From the NCBI GenBank assembly GCA_020638635.1, contig JACKIE010000001.1, positions 248,001 to 312,000 of the forward strand: DNA of 64,000 bases, in the 5' to 3' direction. Under the pieces are notes generated by a model. That model searched no databases and had not been told where the DNA came from. It worked only from the letters and a program-made list of their open reading frames with translations. Shown piece by piece: positions 7,815 to 24,466 of the stretch; the first letter of the stretch is position 1; every line of letters begins with the position of its first letter. Made by a program: the position numbers and the translations under genes. Origin of the DNA: Planctomycetota bacterium (GTDB lineage Bacteria > Planctomycetota > UBA8742 > UBA2392).

Positions 7815-8663
7815 CTACTTCGCCTTGGTCTTCCGGCGGCGCTGCCGGATAATCATCTTGTTGGACGGGTTCTTCGGACGGCGCGTCTTCGGGCCCTTGG
7901 CCAGGTTGCCGTGCGCGTCCACCGGCTGGCGACCGCCGCCCGTGCGGTCGTTGCCGCCGCCGTGCGGGTGGTCCACCGGGTTCTTGCTGGTACCGCGGTT
8001 CTTGGGCTTGCGGCCCAGCCAGCGGTTGCGGCCAGCCTTGCCGATTGCGATGTTCATGTGGTCCAGGTTGCCGACCTGCCCGATCGTCGCCCGGCAGGTC
8101 TTGTGCACACGGCGGATTTCACCGCTTGGCATCTGTACCGCCATCCAGGTGTCGTCAACGCGCCCGGAAAGCACGCACTGCGAACCTGCGCCGCGGGCAA
8201 TCTGCCCGCCCTTGCCAGGCTGCAACTCCACGTTGTGAATCGCTAGGCCCTGCGGGATCTTGTCGAGCGGCAGGCAGTTGCCGACCCGCGGCTCGGCGTC
8301 GGGGCCGCTGGTCACCACATCGCCGGCCTTTAGTCCGTGCGGCGCCAGGATGTAATCCTTGTGTCCGTTGGCATACCAGACCTGGGCGACGAAGCAGCTG
8401 CGATTCGGGTCGTACTCGATGGCCTTTACCGTGGCGGGCACGCCGTCAAAGCGCGCGCGCTTGAAGTCGATCTCGCGATAACGACGCTTGTGGCCGCCGC
8501 CGCGGTAGAAGGCCGTGATACGGCCGCGGTTGTTGCGCCCGCCAGTGCCGCGCTTGCCCTTGGTCTTGCCCTTCAGGGGCTCGACCTTGTCAAGCTCGCT
8601 GTAGTCGACAAGGCGCGTGTGGCGCAGCGACGGCGTGCGGGGTTGGAAACTCTTGATCGGCAT
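7815..8663 (-). CDS. rplB: 50S ribosomal protein L2
   Basis: L2 is needed for subunit joining and supports the peptidyl transferase centre. The 282-residue product has GRNNRGRITAFYRGGGHKRRYREIDFKR near the N-terminus and the conserved NPVDHPHGGGNDRTGGGR loop near the C-terminus that approaches the active site. Length is slightly above the E. coli form. Only 8 bases separate it from rpsS. Confidence 0.97.
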   Translation of the reverse strand: MPIKSFQPRTPSLRHTRLVDYSELDKVEPLKGKTKGKRGTGGRNNRGRITAFYRGGGHKRRYREIDFKRARFDGVPATVKAIEYDPNRSCFVAQVWYANGHKDYILAPHGLKAGDVVTSGPDAEPRVGNCLPLDKIPQGLAIHNVELQPGKGGQIARGAGSQCVLSGRVDDTWMAVQMPSGEIRRVHKTCRATIGQVGNLDHMNIAIGKAGRNRWLGRKPKNRGTSKNPVDHPHGGGNDRTGGGRQPVDAHGNLAKGPKTRRPKNPSNKMIIRQRRRKTKAK

Positions 8664-8772
8664 GTCTTTCTCTCACTCTTGGGCGAGGTGTGCCTCGTCC
8701 CTACATTCCCGGTTTATCGCCCCGGTTCGGGCATGGTCACTTGGGCCGGCGCCTGGCGCGCCGCCGATTTCA

Positions 8773-9063
8773 TCAGGTGATCTCGATGCTCTCACCCTTC
8801 TCGAGGGTCACCAGCGCCTTCTTCCAGTCCGACTCGTTGAAGTAGCCGTAGCGGTTGCGGCGGTTGCGGCGCCCCTTCATGCGGATGGTGCGGACCGCCT
8901 TGACCTTGACCTTGAATACGTCCCGTACGGCCTGCGCGATCTGCAGCTTATTGGCATCGATGTCCACCTCGAATGCATAGACACCGTCCACCATCTGCAC
9001 GCTGCTCTTCTCTGTTACGAGCGGGCGCTTCAAAACCTGGTATTGCTGGGTCTGTACCGGCAT
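8773..9063 (-). CDS. rplW: 50S ribosomal protein L23
   Basis: L23 is the exit-tunnel protein that docks trigger factor and SRP. The 96-residue product has LKRPLVTEKSSVQM, FEVDIDANKLQIAQAVRDVFKVKVKAVRTIRMKG and the RRNRRNRYGYFNESDWKKALVTL end typical of the family. It follows rplD with almost no gap. Confidence 0.96.
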   Translation of the reverse strand: MPVQTQQYQVLKRPLVTEKSSVQMVDGVYAFEVDIDANKLQIAQAVRDVFKVKVKAVRTIRMKGRRNRRNRYGYFNESDWKKALVTLEKGESIEIT

Positions 9064-9065
9064 GT

Positions 9066-9710
9066 CTAACTCTCCTTACCTGCGCCCACGCCGCGCTTGA
9101 GTGCATCGAATGCCTCGCGCGTCAGCAGCAGACGACGCTGCTTAGCGACCTCGTAGGCATTCAGCTGTGCCACCGGACGGACCAGCGAACGCGGAATGTT
9201 GCGCGCCGACAGGTAAAAGTTGCGGTCTTCTCCCGCGAGGCCGAGCAGCAGCGAACCGCTGTCGAGACCCGCCGTGCGCAGCATTTTCGTCAGCTTGGCG
9301 GTCTTCGGCTTGTCGAAGCTCAGTCCGTCCACCACCGCGACGTCGCCGGCGCGGAACTTGGCCAGCAACGCGCTCTCCAGCGCAAGCTTCCTCATTTTTG
9401 CCGGGATGCGTACGCGGTAGCTGCGCGGGTGCGGGCCGTGGGCCACACTGCCCTTCACGCGGTGCGGTGCATGCTTCTGGCCCGTGCGTGCGCGGCCGGT
9501 TCCCTTCTGGCGCCATGGCTTTTTGTTGGAGCCTGCGACGTCGGAAAGGTTCTTGCTGTTCGCGTTACCCTGGCGGCGGTTCGCCTCGTAGGAAATCACT
9601 ACCTCGCGCAGGGTGCGCGTCTTGACCTTGTCGCCGAACACGGACTCGTCGAAGGAGAGCTTCTCCTTGGCCTTGCCATCGGCGTCGTATACCTGGACTT
9701 CAATCATCAT
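9066..9710 (-). CDS. rplD: 50S ribosomal protein L4
   Basis: L4 is an exit-tunnel protein that in E. coli also represses the S10 operon. The 214-residue product has SYEANRRQGNANSKNLSDVAGSNKKPWRQKGTGRARTGQKHAPHRVKGSVAHGPHPRSYR, the central extended loop signature. Normal length. It lies between rplC and rplW. Confidence 0.97.
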   Translation of the reverse strand: MMIEVQVYDADGKAKEKLSFDESVFGDKVKTRTLREVVISYEANRRQGNANSKNLSDVAGSNKKPWRQKGTGRARTGQKHAPHRVKGSVAHGPHPRSYRVRIPAKMRKLALESALLAKFRAGDVAVVDGLSFDKPKTAKLTKMLRTAGLDSGSLLLGLAGEDRNFYLSARNIPRSLVRPVAQLNAYEVAKQRRLLLTREAFDALKRGVGAGKES

Positions 9711-9751
9711 CGTTTCCCGTCAGCAGCGACCGACTCGGCCGCGTCAGGTCG

Positions 9752-10432
9752 TTACTGTCCCTTGCCCTTGCGCAGCGCGCGGTCTTCCTTCTTGGCGCGT
9801 TTGGCCTTGGCCTTTCGCACGGTGACTTCGCCGCCGTTCGAGCCCGGGACCGCGCCGTTGATGTAGAGCAGGTTGCGCTCTGCATCGACGCGAGCCACCA
9901 GCAGGTTGCGCACGGTGACGGTTTCGCTTCCGTAGTGGCCGGGCATGCGCTTGCCCTTGAGCACGTGGGCAATGTTGGTGTTGGTGCCGACCGAGCCAGG
10001 CTCGCGCGTGTTCTTGGTACCGTGACCGCGGGGACCGCTGTTGAAACCGTGGCGCTTGATGCCGCCCTGGAAACCGCGTCCCTTGGTAGTGCCTATCACG
10101 TCAACAAACTCGCCTTCCTGAAACACGTCGGCAACCTTGACGACATCGCCGGCCTTGAGCTCCGCGGCCGCCTGCAGGCGCACCTCGCGCAGTCTGCGGC
10201 GCGGCTCCGCGCCGGCCTTTTTCCAGTGGCCCTTGAGGGGCTTACTTACGCGGTTCAGCTTGATGTCGCCAAATCCGAGTTGCACGGCGTGGTAGCCGTC
10301 AGTTTCCTCGCTCTTTACCTGGGCAACCGTGCAGGGGCCGACCTCGAGAATCGTAACGGGTACAACCGTTCCGTCCTCACGGAAGATCTGGCTCATTTCG
10401 CGCTTCTTGCCCAACAGCATCTTGACTGACAT
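9752..10432 (-). CDS. rplC: 50S ribosomal protein L3
   Basis: L3 nucleates large-subunit assembly. The 226-residue product has MLLGKKREMSQIFREDGTVVPVTILEVGPC at the start and GRGFQGGIKRHGFNSGPRGHGTKNTREPGSVG and KGKRMPGHYGSETVTVRNL in the centre, both diagnostic. The C-terminus is a basic extension (KAKRAKKEDRALRKGKGQ). It is the second gene of the S10 cluster after rpsJ. Confidence 0.97.
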   Translation of the reverse strand: MSVKMLLGKKREMSQIFREDGTVVPVTILEVGPCTVAQVKSEETDGYHAVQLGFGDIKLNRVSKPLKGHWKKAGAEPRRRLREVRLQAAAELKAGDVVKVADVFQEGEFVDVIGTTKGRGFQGGIKRHGFNSGPRGHGTKNTREPGSVGTNTNIAHVLKGKRMPGHYGSETVTVRNLLVARVDAERNLLYINGAVPGSNGGEVTVRKAKAKRAKKEDRALRKGKGQ

Positions 10433-10520
10433 GTTTCTTCCTCGATTACCGACTTGGTCGCTGCCAGTGGTCGGCGCAGCTTGCTGCTGCCTTCACCGTT
10501 CTCAGCCCTGATCAACCACT

Positions 10521-10841
10521 TCAGGTGTTGATCCGCACCTCGACGCCCGCGGGCAGATTCAGCGTCTGCAGGGCGTCCACCGTACGCGAGCTGGGCTGGC
10601 GGATGTAGATCAGCCGCTTGTGCGTGCGGATCTCAAATTGCTCCCGGCTCTTTTTGTCAATGTGCGGGCTGCGCAGCACGGTGTAGCGCTCCACACGGGT
10701 CGGCAGCGGGATCGGGCCCGATACGCGGGCGCCGCTGTCCCTGGCCGAGTCACAGATCTGGCGTGCCGACTGATCCAGCAGCTCGTGATCGTAGCCTTCA
10801 AGGCGAATCTTGATCTGCACGTTGCCTGATTCCTTCGCCAT
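10521..10841 (-). CDS. rpsJ: 30S ribosomal protein S10
   Basis: S10 is a small-subunit head protein that also acts as NusE in transcription antitermination. The 106-residue product has QIKIRLEGYDHELLDQSARQI, GPIPLPTRVERYTVLRSPHIDKKSREQFEIRTHKRLIYI and a normal length. It leads the S10 ribosomal cluster. The 111 bases separating it from fusA show no clear promoter. Confidence 0.96.
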   Translation of the reverse strand: MAKESGNVQIKIRLEGYDHELLDQSARQICDSARDSGARVSGPIPLPTRVERYTVLRSPHIDKKSREQFEIRTHKRLIYIRQPSSRTVDALQTLNLPAGVEVRINT

Positions 10842-10952
10842 AACCCACCAACATCCAAAGACTTACACCTGAACTTCAGGGCTTGTCCGAAAAAGGGCGA
10901 GAAGGGTATCGCTGCCCGGCCTTTCCGTCAAGCTATCGTTTACTTTTCCCGG

Positions 10953-13097
10953 CTAGCGCCTGGCGCCTGCCTTTGCACCACCGCGCTCGGCCATGATCTT
11001 TTCACGAACGTGCGGCGGACAGATTTCGTAGCGGTATGGCTCCATGCTGTAGTTCGCGCGGCCCTGGCTGAGCCCGCGCACCGCTTGCACGTAGCCGAAC
11101 ATCTCGCTCAGCGGCGCGATGGCCGTGATGATGGTGATGTCCTCATCCTTCTCGCTGCTTTCGATGCGGGCGCGGCGGCTGTTCAGGTCGCCGATCACTG
11201 AGCCCTGGAACTCGTGGGGAGTGCGCACCTCCACCTTCATCATCGGCTCGAGAATCTCTGTGCCGACGCGGTCCAGCAGTTCGCGGTAGGCGAGACGGGA
11301 AGCGTCCTTGTACGCGAAGTCCTTGCTGTCCACGTCGTGATAGCTGCCGTCGTACAACTCAGCCTTGATGCCCTGCACGGGGTAGCCGGCCAGGCCGCCC
11401 GTGCGGCAGGCTTCCTGAATGCCGTCCAGAGCGCTCTTGATGAACTGGCGCGGGATTGCGCCGCCCACGACTTCGTCTTCAACCTGGATCTTGTCGCGCT
11501 CTTCCTCGGGAAGGCTGGACCAGCGGATCTTCACATGCCCATAGCTGCCGGCGCCGCCGGTCTGCTTCTTGTGCAGGCCTTCGGTCTCGATCGATCCGTT
11601 GATCATCACGGTTTCGCGGTACGCCACGCGTGGCTGACCGACGTTGGCGTCCACCTTGAACTCGCGCAGGATGCGGTCGCGAATGATGTCCAGGTGCAGC
11701 TCGCCCATCCCGGAGATGACAGTCTGCTGCGTTTCCGGATCGAGTTTGATTTTGAAAGTCGGGTCGTCCTTGGCCATCTTGTTCAACGCCATCGCGAGCT
11801 TTTCGCGGTCAGCGTTGGTCTTCGGCTCAATGGACATCGCGATCACCGTTGCCGGGAACGTGATCGCGCCCAGGGCCAGCTTGTCGTCTTCGCTGCAGAG
11901 TGTGTCACCTGTGACGGTGTTGTTCAGGCCGAGCACCGCCACGATGTCACCAGCACCCGCTTCTTCGATGTTCTCGCGCTTGATCGAGTGCATGCGCAAG
12001 AGGCGGTTGATGCGTTCACGCTTACGGGAGCGCGGATTGTACACGGCTCCGCCCGACTTCAGGATACCCGAGTACACGCGCAGGTAGGTCAGATCGCCGT
12101 GCTGCTCCGTCATGGTCTTGAACGCAAGACAGGCGAGCGCGCCTTCCGGGTCAGCCGGCAGCTTCCGCGGCGTCTGCTTCTCCTGCGGGTCGTCCGATTC
12201 TGGATCGAAAGCGTCAACCGGCGGGATGTCCAGCGGGCTGGGGAGGTACCAGAGCACGCCGTTCAGCACCTCCTGCACACCCTTGTCGCGCAATGCGCTG
12301 CCGCAATAGACAGGGATGAGCTTGAATTCGTTGCAGCCCTTTCGCAGGCCGCGGCGGATCATTTCCTGGGTTACGTCCGCGAGGCGCTCTTCTAGCAGCA
12401 GCATGCCGACTTCTTCGTCCACATCCGCGATCTTCTCGATCATCTCGAGACGAGCGAGCTCGGCTTCTTCCTTATAGTCGCTGGGAATCTCGTGAGTGAC
12501 GCGCTGCAGGCCGTGGTCGCCCTCGAAAGTGATGGCCTTCATTTCAACCAGGTCGATCACGCCTTTGAACTCGGTTTCCTGTCCCCAGGGAAGTTGCACG
12601 GGGCAAGGGTTGGTATTGAGGCGGCGGATCATTGAATCGACAGCTTTTTTGAAATTCGCGCCGATCTTGTCCATCTTGTTGATGAAACAGATGCGCGGCA
12701 CCTTGTACTTGTTGGCCTGGCGCCACACCGTTTCCGACTGGGCCTCCACGCCCTCCTTGCCGTCGAACACAGTCACCGCCCCGTCGAGCACACGCAGGCT
12801 GCGCTCCACTTCCGCCGTGAAGTCCACGTGTCCCGGGGTGTCGATAATGTTGATGGTGTACTTGATGCCGGTGAGAGGGTCGGTCCAGGCGCAGGTGGTC
12901 GCGGCCGAAGTGATGGTGATGCCGCGCTCACGCTCCTGTTCCATCCAGTCCATCGTGGCGGCGCCTTCGTGCACCTCACCGATGTCGTGCTCTTTGCCGG
13001 TGTAGAAAAGGATGCGTTCGGACGTGGTGGTTTTACCCGCGTCGATGTGCGCGATTACACCGATGTTACGCGTATGGGCTAGGTCGAGAATTGCCAC
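10953..13097 (-). CDS. fusA: Translation elongation factor G
   Basis: EF-G is the GTPase that translocates tRNAs and mRNA. The 714-residue product has the G1 loop AHIDAGKTT, switch-2 DTPGHVDF and G4 NKMD, then EF-G domains II-V ending YGYE-type sequence (SMEPYRYEICPP). The start is GTG at 13097, six bases after GGAG; the frame stays open 28 codons further upstream, but that stretch has no EF-G similarity. Unlike many str operons, no tuf gene follows it: tuf lies elsewhere in this window, next to the tRNA cluster. Confidence 0.96.
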   Translation of the reverse strand: MAILDLAHTRNIGVIAHIDAGKTTTSERILFYTGKEHDIGEVHEGAATMDWMEQERERGITITSAATTCAWTDPLTGIKYTINIIDTPGHVDFTAEVERSLRVLDGAVTVFDGKEGVEAQSETVWRQANKYKVPRICFINKMDKIGANFKKAVDSMIRRLNTNPCPVQLPWGQETEFKGVIDLVEMKAITFEGDHGLQRVTHEIPSDYKEEAELARLEMIEKIADVDEEVGMLLLEERLADVTQEMIRRGLRKGCNEFKLIPVYCGSALRDKGVQEVLNGVLWYLPSPLDIPPVDAFDPESDDPQEKQTPRKLPADPEGALACLAFKTMTEQHGDLTYLRVYSGILKSGGAVYNPRSRKRERINRLLRMHSIKRENIEEAGAGDIVAVLGLNNTVTGDTLCSEDDKLALGAITFPATVIAMSIEPKTNADREKLAMALNKMAKDDPTFKIKLDPETQQTVISGMGELHLDIIRDRILREFKVDANVGQPRVAYRETVMINGSIETEGLHKKQTGGAGSYGHVKIRWSSLPEEERDKIQVEDEVVGGAIPRQFIKSALDGIQEACRTGGLAGYPVQGIKAELYDGSYHDVDSKDFAYKDASRLAYRELLDRVGTEILEPMMKVEVRTPHEFQGSVIGDLNSRRARIESSEKDEDITIITAIAPLSEMFGYVQAVRGLSQGRANYSMEPYRYEICPPHVREKIMAERGGAKAGARR

Positions 13098-13329
13098 TTG
13101 CTTCTCCGATTGTCCTGTCTCGTCCTTCAATAAACATTCGGGCCGGCCGCCTAAACCGGGCGCCGGCCCAAACGGATTCATCTCCGTTTGCCTGGCGCCC
13201 GAAACTTGCCCACGACTGCGGGCAGTTTTTCAGGCCCCGCCCCGGGGAAACCGCCCCAGGGCCTCTATGCAGGCCGCTTCCACGGCCGTTTTACGTCGCT
13301 TCCGCCTGCTGCCTTGAAAGCGGGCGGGA
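13098..13329 (-). other. fusA leader region with inverted repeats
   Basis: This non-coding stretch precedes fusA. It contains GGGCCGGC/GCCGGCCC and AAACGGA/TCCGTTT stem-loops and a GC-rich segment. I see no protein-coding signal and no recognisable riboswitch. It is probably the 5' leader of the fusA transcript, possibly the target of S7-type autoregulation, but that is inference. Confidence 0.4.
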
Positions 13330-13357
13330 AGTGTATGGTTTTCGCCCCCAAAGTCAA
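13330..13357 (-). promoter_or_regulatory. Candidate promoter for fusA
   Basis: Reading the minus strand, TTGACT and TACACT are separated by 16 bases, a reasonable sigma-70 match. It lies just past the rpsG stop and would give a ~230-base leader before fusA. That leader has several inverted repeats (13140-13170 and around AAACGGA/TCCGTTT near 13175). It is predicted by eye only. Confidence 0.45.
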
Positions 13358-13367
13358 CGGGGCGGCG

Positions 13368-13841
13368 TTACCAGGCGAAGTGGCTGAAGGCCTTGTTGGC
13401 TTCGGCCATGCGGTGTGTCTCCTCGCGCTTCTTGACCGCGGCTCCCTCGCGCTTGAAGGCGTCGCCAAGTTCTTCCGCGAGGCACTGATACATCGGCTTG
13501 CCCTTGCGCGAGCGAGCGGCGCTGATCAGCCAGCGGAATGCCAGGGCTTGCTGGCGTTTGGCCCCTACGGGCTTCGGCACCTGGTAGGTGGCGCCGCCGA
13601 CGCGCTTGCTGCGCACTTCGACCATCGGGCGAATGTTGTTCACCGCCTCGTTGAAGATTTCGAGCGGTTCCTTCTCGGGGATACGCTGCTTCAACACGTC
13701 CAGCGCGTCATACACGATGCGCTGGGCAGTCGTGCGCTTGCCGCGCTCCATGATCGAGTTGATGAACTTGGTCAGCAACTTGCTGTTGTAGACCGGGTCC
13801 GCCTGCAGGAATCGTTCGGTTGACTTGTAGTTACGGGGCAT
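13368..13841 (-). CDS. rpsG: 30S ribosomal protein S7
   Basis: S7 starts assembly of the 30S head and, in E. coli, represses the str operon. The 157-residue product has VNKFINSIM-like LLTKFINSIMERGKRTTAQRIVYDAL, NIRPMVEVRSKRVGGATYQVP and RKGKPMYQCLAEELGDAFKREGAAVKKREETHRMAEANKAFSHFAW. Normal length. It has its own promoter upstream, separated from rpsL by a strong terminator. Confidence 0.97.
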   Translation of the reverse strand: MPRNYKSTERFLQADPVYNSKLLTKFINSIMERGKRTTAQRIVYDALDVLKQRIPEKEPLEIFNEAVNNIRPMVEVRSKRVGGATYQVPKPVGAKRQQALAFRWLISAARSRKGKPMYQCLAEELGDAFKREGAAVKKREETHRMAEANKAFSHFAW

Positions 13842-13886
13842 ACGTTCTCTTGCTCCGAAACGCCTATGTTTGCGTAAGGGGCGCGA

Positions 13887-13914
13887 ATCGTAGCAGTGGA
13901 CTTAAGAGCGTCAA
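13887..13914 (-). promoter_or_regulatory. Candidate promoter for rpsG
   Basis: On the minus strand TTGACG and TACGAT are 16 bases apart, with TGC directly before the -10 hexamer (extended -10). Transcription would start about 40 bases upstream of the rpsG ATG. Together with the terminator after rpsL it separates rpsL from rpsG. Confidence 0.6.
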
Positions 13915-14014
13915 GCAGGGGGAAAACAAGAATGTGCCAACTTTCTTTCGCCCGAAAGTGCCGCATTTACGGGCCTTGACAGGCAGCAGCAAATCTGCGG
14001 GGTGCAACACTGCG

Positions 14015-14050
14015 GAAAAAACAAGCGCGCCCCGCGGCTGCGGGGCGCGA
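14015..14050 (-). terminator. Rho-independent terminator after rpsL
   Basis: The minus strand shows a 10-bp GC-rich stem, CGCGCCCCGC/GCGGGGCGCG, with a 4-base loop, followed by CTTGTTTTTT. It begins about 16 bases past the rpsL stop. It is one of the clearest intrinsic terminators in the window. Confidence 0.85.
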
Positions 14051-14065
14051 TCGAATCCGTTCCGG

Positions 14066-14437
14066 TTACTTGCCGCGCTTCGCGCCGTACTTGCTCCGGC
14101 CCTGCTTGCGGCCGTCAACACCCTGCGTGTCCAGCGCGCCGCGCACAATGTGGTAGCGCACGCCCGGAAGGTCGCGCACGCGGCCGCCGCGCACGAGCAC
14201 GATATTGTGCTCTTGCAGGTTGTGGCCTTCGCCCGGAATGTAGGCGGTCACTTCCTTTTGGTTGGAAAGGCGCACGCGCGCGATCTTGCGCAGCGCCGAA
14301 TTCGGCTTCTTCGGGGTGGTTGTGCGCACCTGCAGGCACACGCCGCGCTTGAACTGGTTGGCGTCAAGGCCCGGGCACTTGCTCTTCTTCTGGACTCGTT
14401 TACGACCCTTGCGGGAAAGCTGGCTCAGCGTCGGCAT
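14066..14437 (-). CDS. rpsL: 30S ribosomal protein S12
   Basis: S12 governs decoding accuracy and is the streptomycin-resistance locus. The 123-residue product has LSRKGRKRVQKKSKCPGLDANQFKRGVCLQVRTTTPKKPNSALRKIARVRLSNQKEVTAYIPGEGHNLQEHNIVLVRGGRVRDLPGVRYHIVRGALD. The decoding-loop segment TTPKKPNSALRK keeps the Lys that streptomycin-resistance mutations change. It lies downstream of the lipoprotein gene that follows rpoC. Confidence 0.97.
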   Translation of the reverse strand: MPTLSQLSRKGRKRVQKKSKCPGLDANQFKRGVCLQVRTTTPKKPNSALRKIARVRLSNQKEVTAYIPGEGHNLQEHNIVLVRGGRVRDLPGVRYHIVRGALDTQGVDGRKQGRSKYGAKRGK

Positions 14438-14483
14438 ATGTTTCGTTTCCTGCGCTCATGGCGCGTGTCAAAGGGCGAGAAGT

Positions 14484-15583
14484 CTACTTTTTCCCGCCAG
14501 GATTCAAGAGCCCGGAGGACAGTTTTTCTTCCAGCCCGCTCCACTCCGCGCGCTGGTCGTCCGGCAAGGAGCTGATGGCCGCGAGCGCAAGCCGGCGAGC
14601 CTCCTGGCCCCGGAGGCCAGCCTGGTCAACTGCCTCCATCGCGAACGCGTATTGGGCCATCAGGGTGATGTAGTCTTCGGGATAAAGCCCCGAGTCCATG
14701 CATGCGGGCAACATTCCCTCGTCGTAATCGCGCAGCCGGTCGCCCCACAGGACGCAGGCACGATCGTCTTTGCGGTCTGAGTACATGTCCACGGCCAGCG
14801 CGATTACGACGTTGCGCCAGCCGAGATCATTCAGCCGATATGCCGCTTCGTAGGCTGTCGTGAGGCACGCCTCCGGGTCGCCGCCCGTGTGCGCTTCGAT
14901 GCGGCCGACATCAAGGCAGGTCCGCACCAGCAGCAGATCGTCATCCAGGCGGAGCGCGTCGCGCTCGGCGCGGCGTGCGAAGCTGCGGGCCGCAGCCGGA
15001 TCATCGGCCTGCAGAAACTGGAACGCCAGGTCGCGCGCGGCCTCGATGCTCCTTGCATGAGCTTCAGCGCCGGAGAAGGCACGCAGGGCGTCATCGCCGG
15101 CGCGCGCAGCGCCCACCTTGTCACCGTCGCCCAGCCGCAGTACTACACGGGCGAGGTGTACATCTCCCAGGAGCCGGCCGTCGCCCGCGGCTTTCGAGCT
15201 GACGTAATCCAGCAGCGCGCGCGCCGCGTCGCTGTCGCGGTCCTGGCCGTCGCGAGCCCAGATGGTCGCTTTGATGGTCTGCAGATACAGCCGTTCGCGC
15301 TCGTATCGTTCCGGCAGCATGGATACCGCAGTGTCCACGACGGCCGAGGCAAGGGAGCGCTTGCCGTCCCTCTCAAAGCCGCGTGCCTGTGACAGCTTGG
15401 CGGCCACGGCCTCGAGATCATAGTTGCTTTCGGCCGTGCGGTCGATCAGCGGTGAAGGCTCGGATGGCGGATTCGGGGTTGTGGCGCAAGCCGCCAGGAA
15501 CAGGCACAGCCAGCAGGCGGACAGCAAACGGAGCCCGCGATTCGCGGGCTCCGTTACTCCACCGTGGGTGTTGGAGGCCTGCA

Positions 15584-15584
<1 letters not shown>
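14484..15584 (-). CDS. Putative lipoprotein with helical TPR-like repeats, coupled to rpoC
   Basis: I do not recognise this 366-residue protein. An N-terminal hydrophobic segment (LLSACWLCLFLAACATT) with lipobox LAAC predicts a lipoprotein, followed by a Pro/Ser-rich linker. The rest is rich in Ala, Leu, Asp and Arg in helical stretches (for example AHARSIEAARDLAFQFLQADDPAAARSFARRAERDAL) that resemble TPR or Sel1-type solenoids. Its ATG overlaps the rpoC stop by one base (TAATG), so it is translated with rpoC. A surface or periplasmic protein in this operon position is unusual. Its role is unknown. Confidence 0.8.
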
Positions 15585-19786
<4,202 letters not shown>

Positions 19787-19804
19787 TTGCCTTTTCCTTC
19801 TTGA

Positions 19805-19930
19805 AGAGGCCGGAGATCAGAGGCCAGAGATCAGGGTGCAACCTGCTCTGCTCACTCTTGTCTCGTCAGCCCGCTCCAGCTTGGTTTCCGTGGTTTCCCT
19901 GACCTCTGAACTCCGACCTCTGATCCCTGG
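19805..19930. repeat. Heptamer-period inverted repeat cluster in the rpoB-rpoC spacer
   Basis: The left arm (19806-19835) reads AGGCCGG, AGATCAG, AGGCCAG, AGATCAG. The right arm (19896-19929) reads, on the other strand, variants of the same units (CCTCTGA, ACTCCGA, CCTCTGA). Both arms repeat with a 7-base period and are roughly complementary, so they could form a long stem in the rpoB-rpoC mRNA. The same family recurs at 26272-26361 and 55423-55450. Confidence 0.8.
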
Positions 19931-23665
<3,735 letters not shown>

Positions 23666-23990
23666 GCATTTCCCTCGGTTTGCGGCGCTGGGGCGCCGAG
23701 TCGAAAATCCGGCGGTCATAGGCCGCGCAACGATGGTTGCTGCAACCTCCGACCAAACGCAAAAGGGGCTCCCTGGTGGGGAACCAGGTGCCCTAAGCGG
23801 TATGGAAAAACCGCCTTGCACTTGCCGCCCGCGTTCCCGAAGCCTGGCGACCGTCCCCACGGCCTTCCAGGTCTCCCGTCTGATTGCGGGCGAACTCCCT
23901 GTCGGTTGTCCAGCCGGTTTGAACGCCCGGCTGCGGCGCGCAATTCCGCGGGGCGGGATCCGTCATCGGATCCCGCCCTCGCGAAAGCAT
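23666..23990 (-). other. rplL-rpoB intergenic region with stem-loops
   Basis: This 325-base gap has no convincing gene. It holds a perfect 12-bp stem (GGGCGGGATCCG/CGGATCCCGCCC, loop TCAT) at 23951-23978 just past rplL and a second hairpin CCTGGT/ACCAGG near 23780. In E. coli the same gap holds an attenuator and an RNase III site that lower rpoBC expression relative to L7/L12. A comparable role here is an inference from position and structure. Confidence 0.55.
23951..23978 (-). terminator. Attenuator-like hairpin after rplL
   Basis: A perfect 12-bp stem with a 4-base loop lies 13 bases beyond the rplL stop. No T-run follows on the minus strand, so it fits a partial attenuator or an RNA-processing site better than a full terminator. 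Confidence 0.55.
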
Positions 23991-24389
23991 CTACTTCAGC
24001 GCGGTCTTGGCGCCGGCGTCATCCAGCTTCTTCTTCATGGTTTCGGCTTCGGCCTTGGGCACGCCTTCCTTCACCGGCTTGGGCGCTTCCTCAACCAGTT
24101 TCTTGGCCTCTGCCAGGCCCAAGCCCGTAAGCTCGCGCACGACCTTGATGACCGGGATCTTCTGGGCCGGATCCTTCAGGCCCTCGAGCATCACGGCGAA
24201 CTCGGTCTGCTCAGCGGCGGCAGGAGCGGCGCCGCCACCGGCGGCGGGGGCCGCAACGGCGACAGCGGCGGCCTGCGCCTTGACGTCGAACTTTTCTTCG
24301 AACGCCTTGACGAAGTCGCGAACTTCAAGGAGGTTCCAGGTGGAAACCTCGTCCAGGACCTTCTGTACTTTCTCGGCTACTGCAGTCAT
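23991..24389 (-). CDS. rplL: 50S ribosomal protein L7/L12
   Basis: This is the flexible stalk protein that recruits EF-Tu and EF-G. The 132-residue product has the N-terminal dimer domain (LLEVRDFVKAFEEKFDVKAQ), an Ala/Gly hinge (AAPAAGGGAAPAAAEQTEF) and the C-terminal domain (KIPVIKVVRELTGLGLAEAKKLVEEAPKPVKEGVPKAEAE). Length and order after rplJ are canonical. Confidence 0.97.
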   Translation of the reverse strand: MTAVAEKVQKVLDEVSTWNLLEVRDFVKAFEEKFDVKAQAAAVAVAAPAAGGGAAPAAAEQTEFAVMLEGLKDPAQKIPVIKVVRELTGLGLAEAKKLVEEAPKPVKEGVPKAEAETMKKKLDDAGAKTALK

Positions 24390-24466
24390 TGTTCTACCTC
24401 TATGTCAGAGGGAGCTTTGGCTCCCGTGGTTTGTATCGAAATGGGGCGTGCACCCCGTAACCGGGC

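Noticed and set aside
13098..13181. 28-residue N-terminal extension of EF-G from an upstream ATG
   Set aside because: No EF-G has it, and a GTG with a good ribosome-binding site is placed at the start of the homology.
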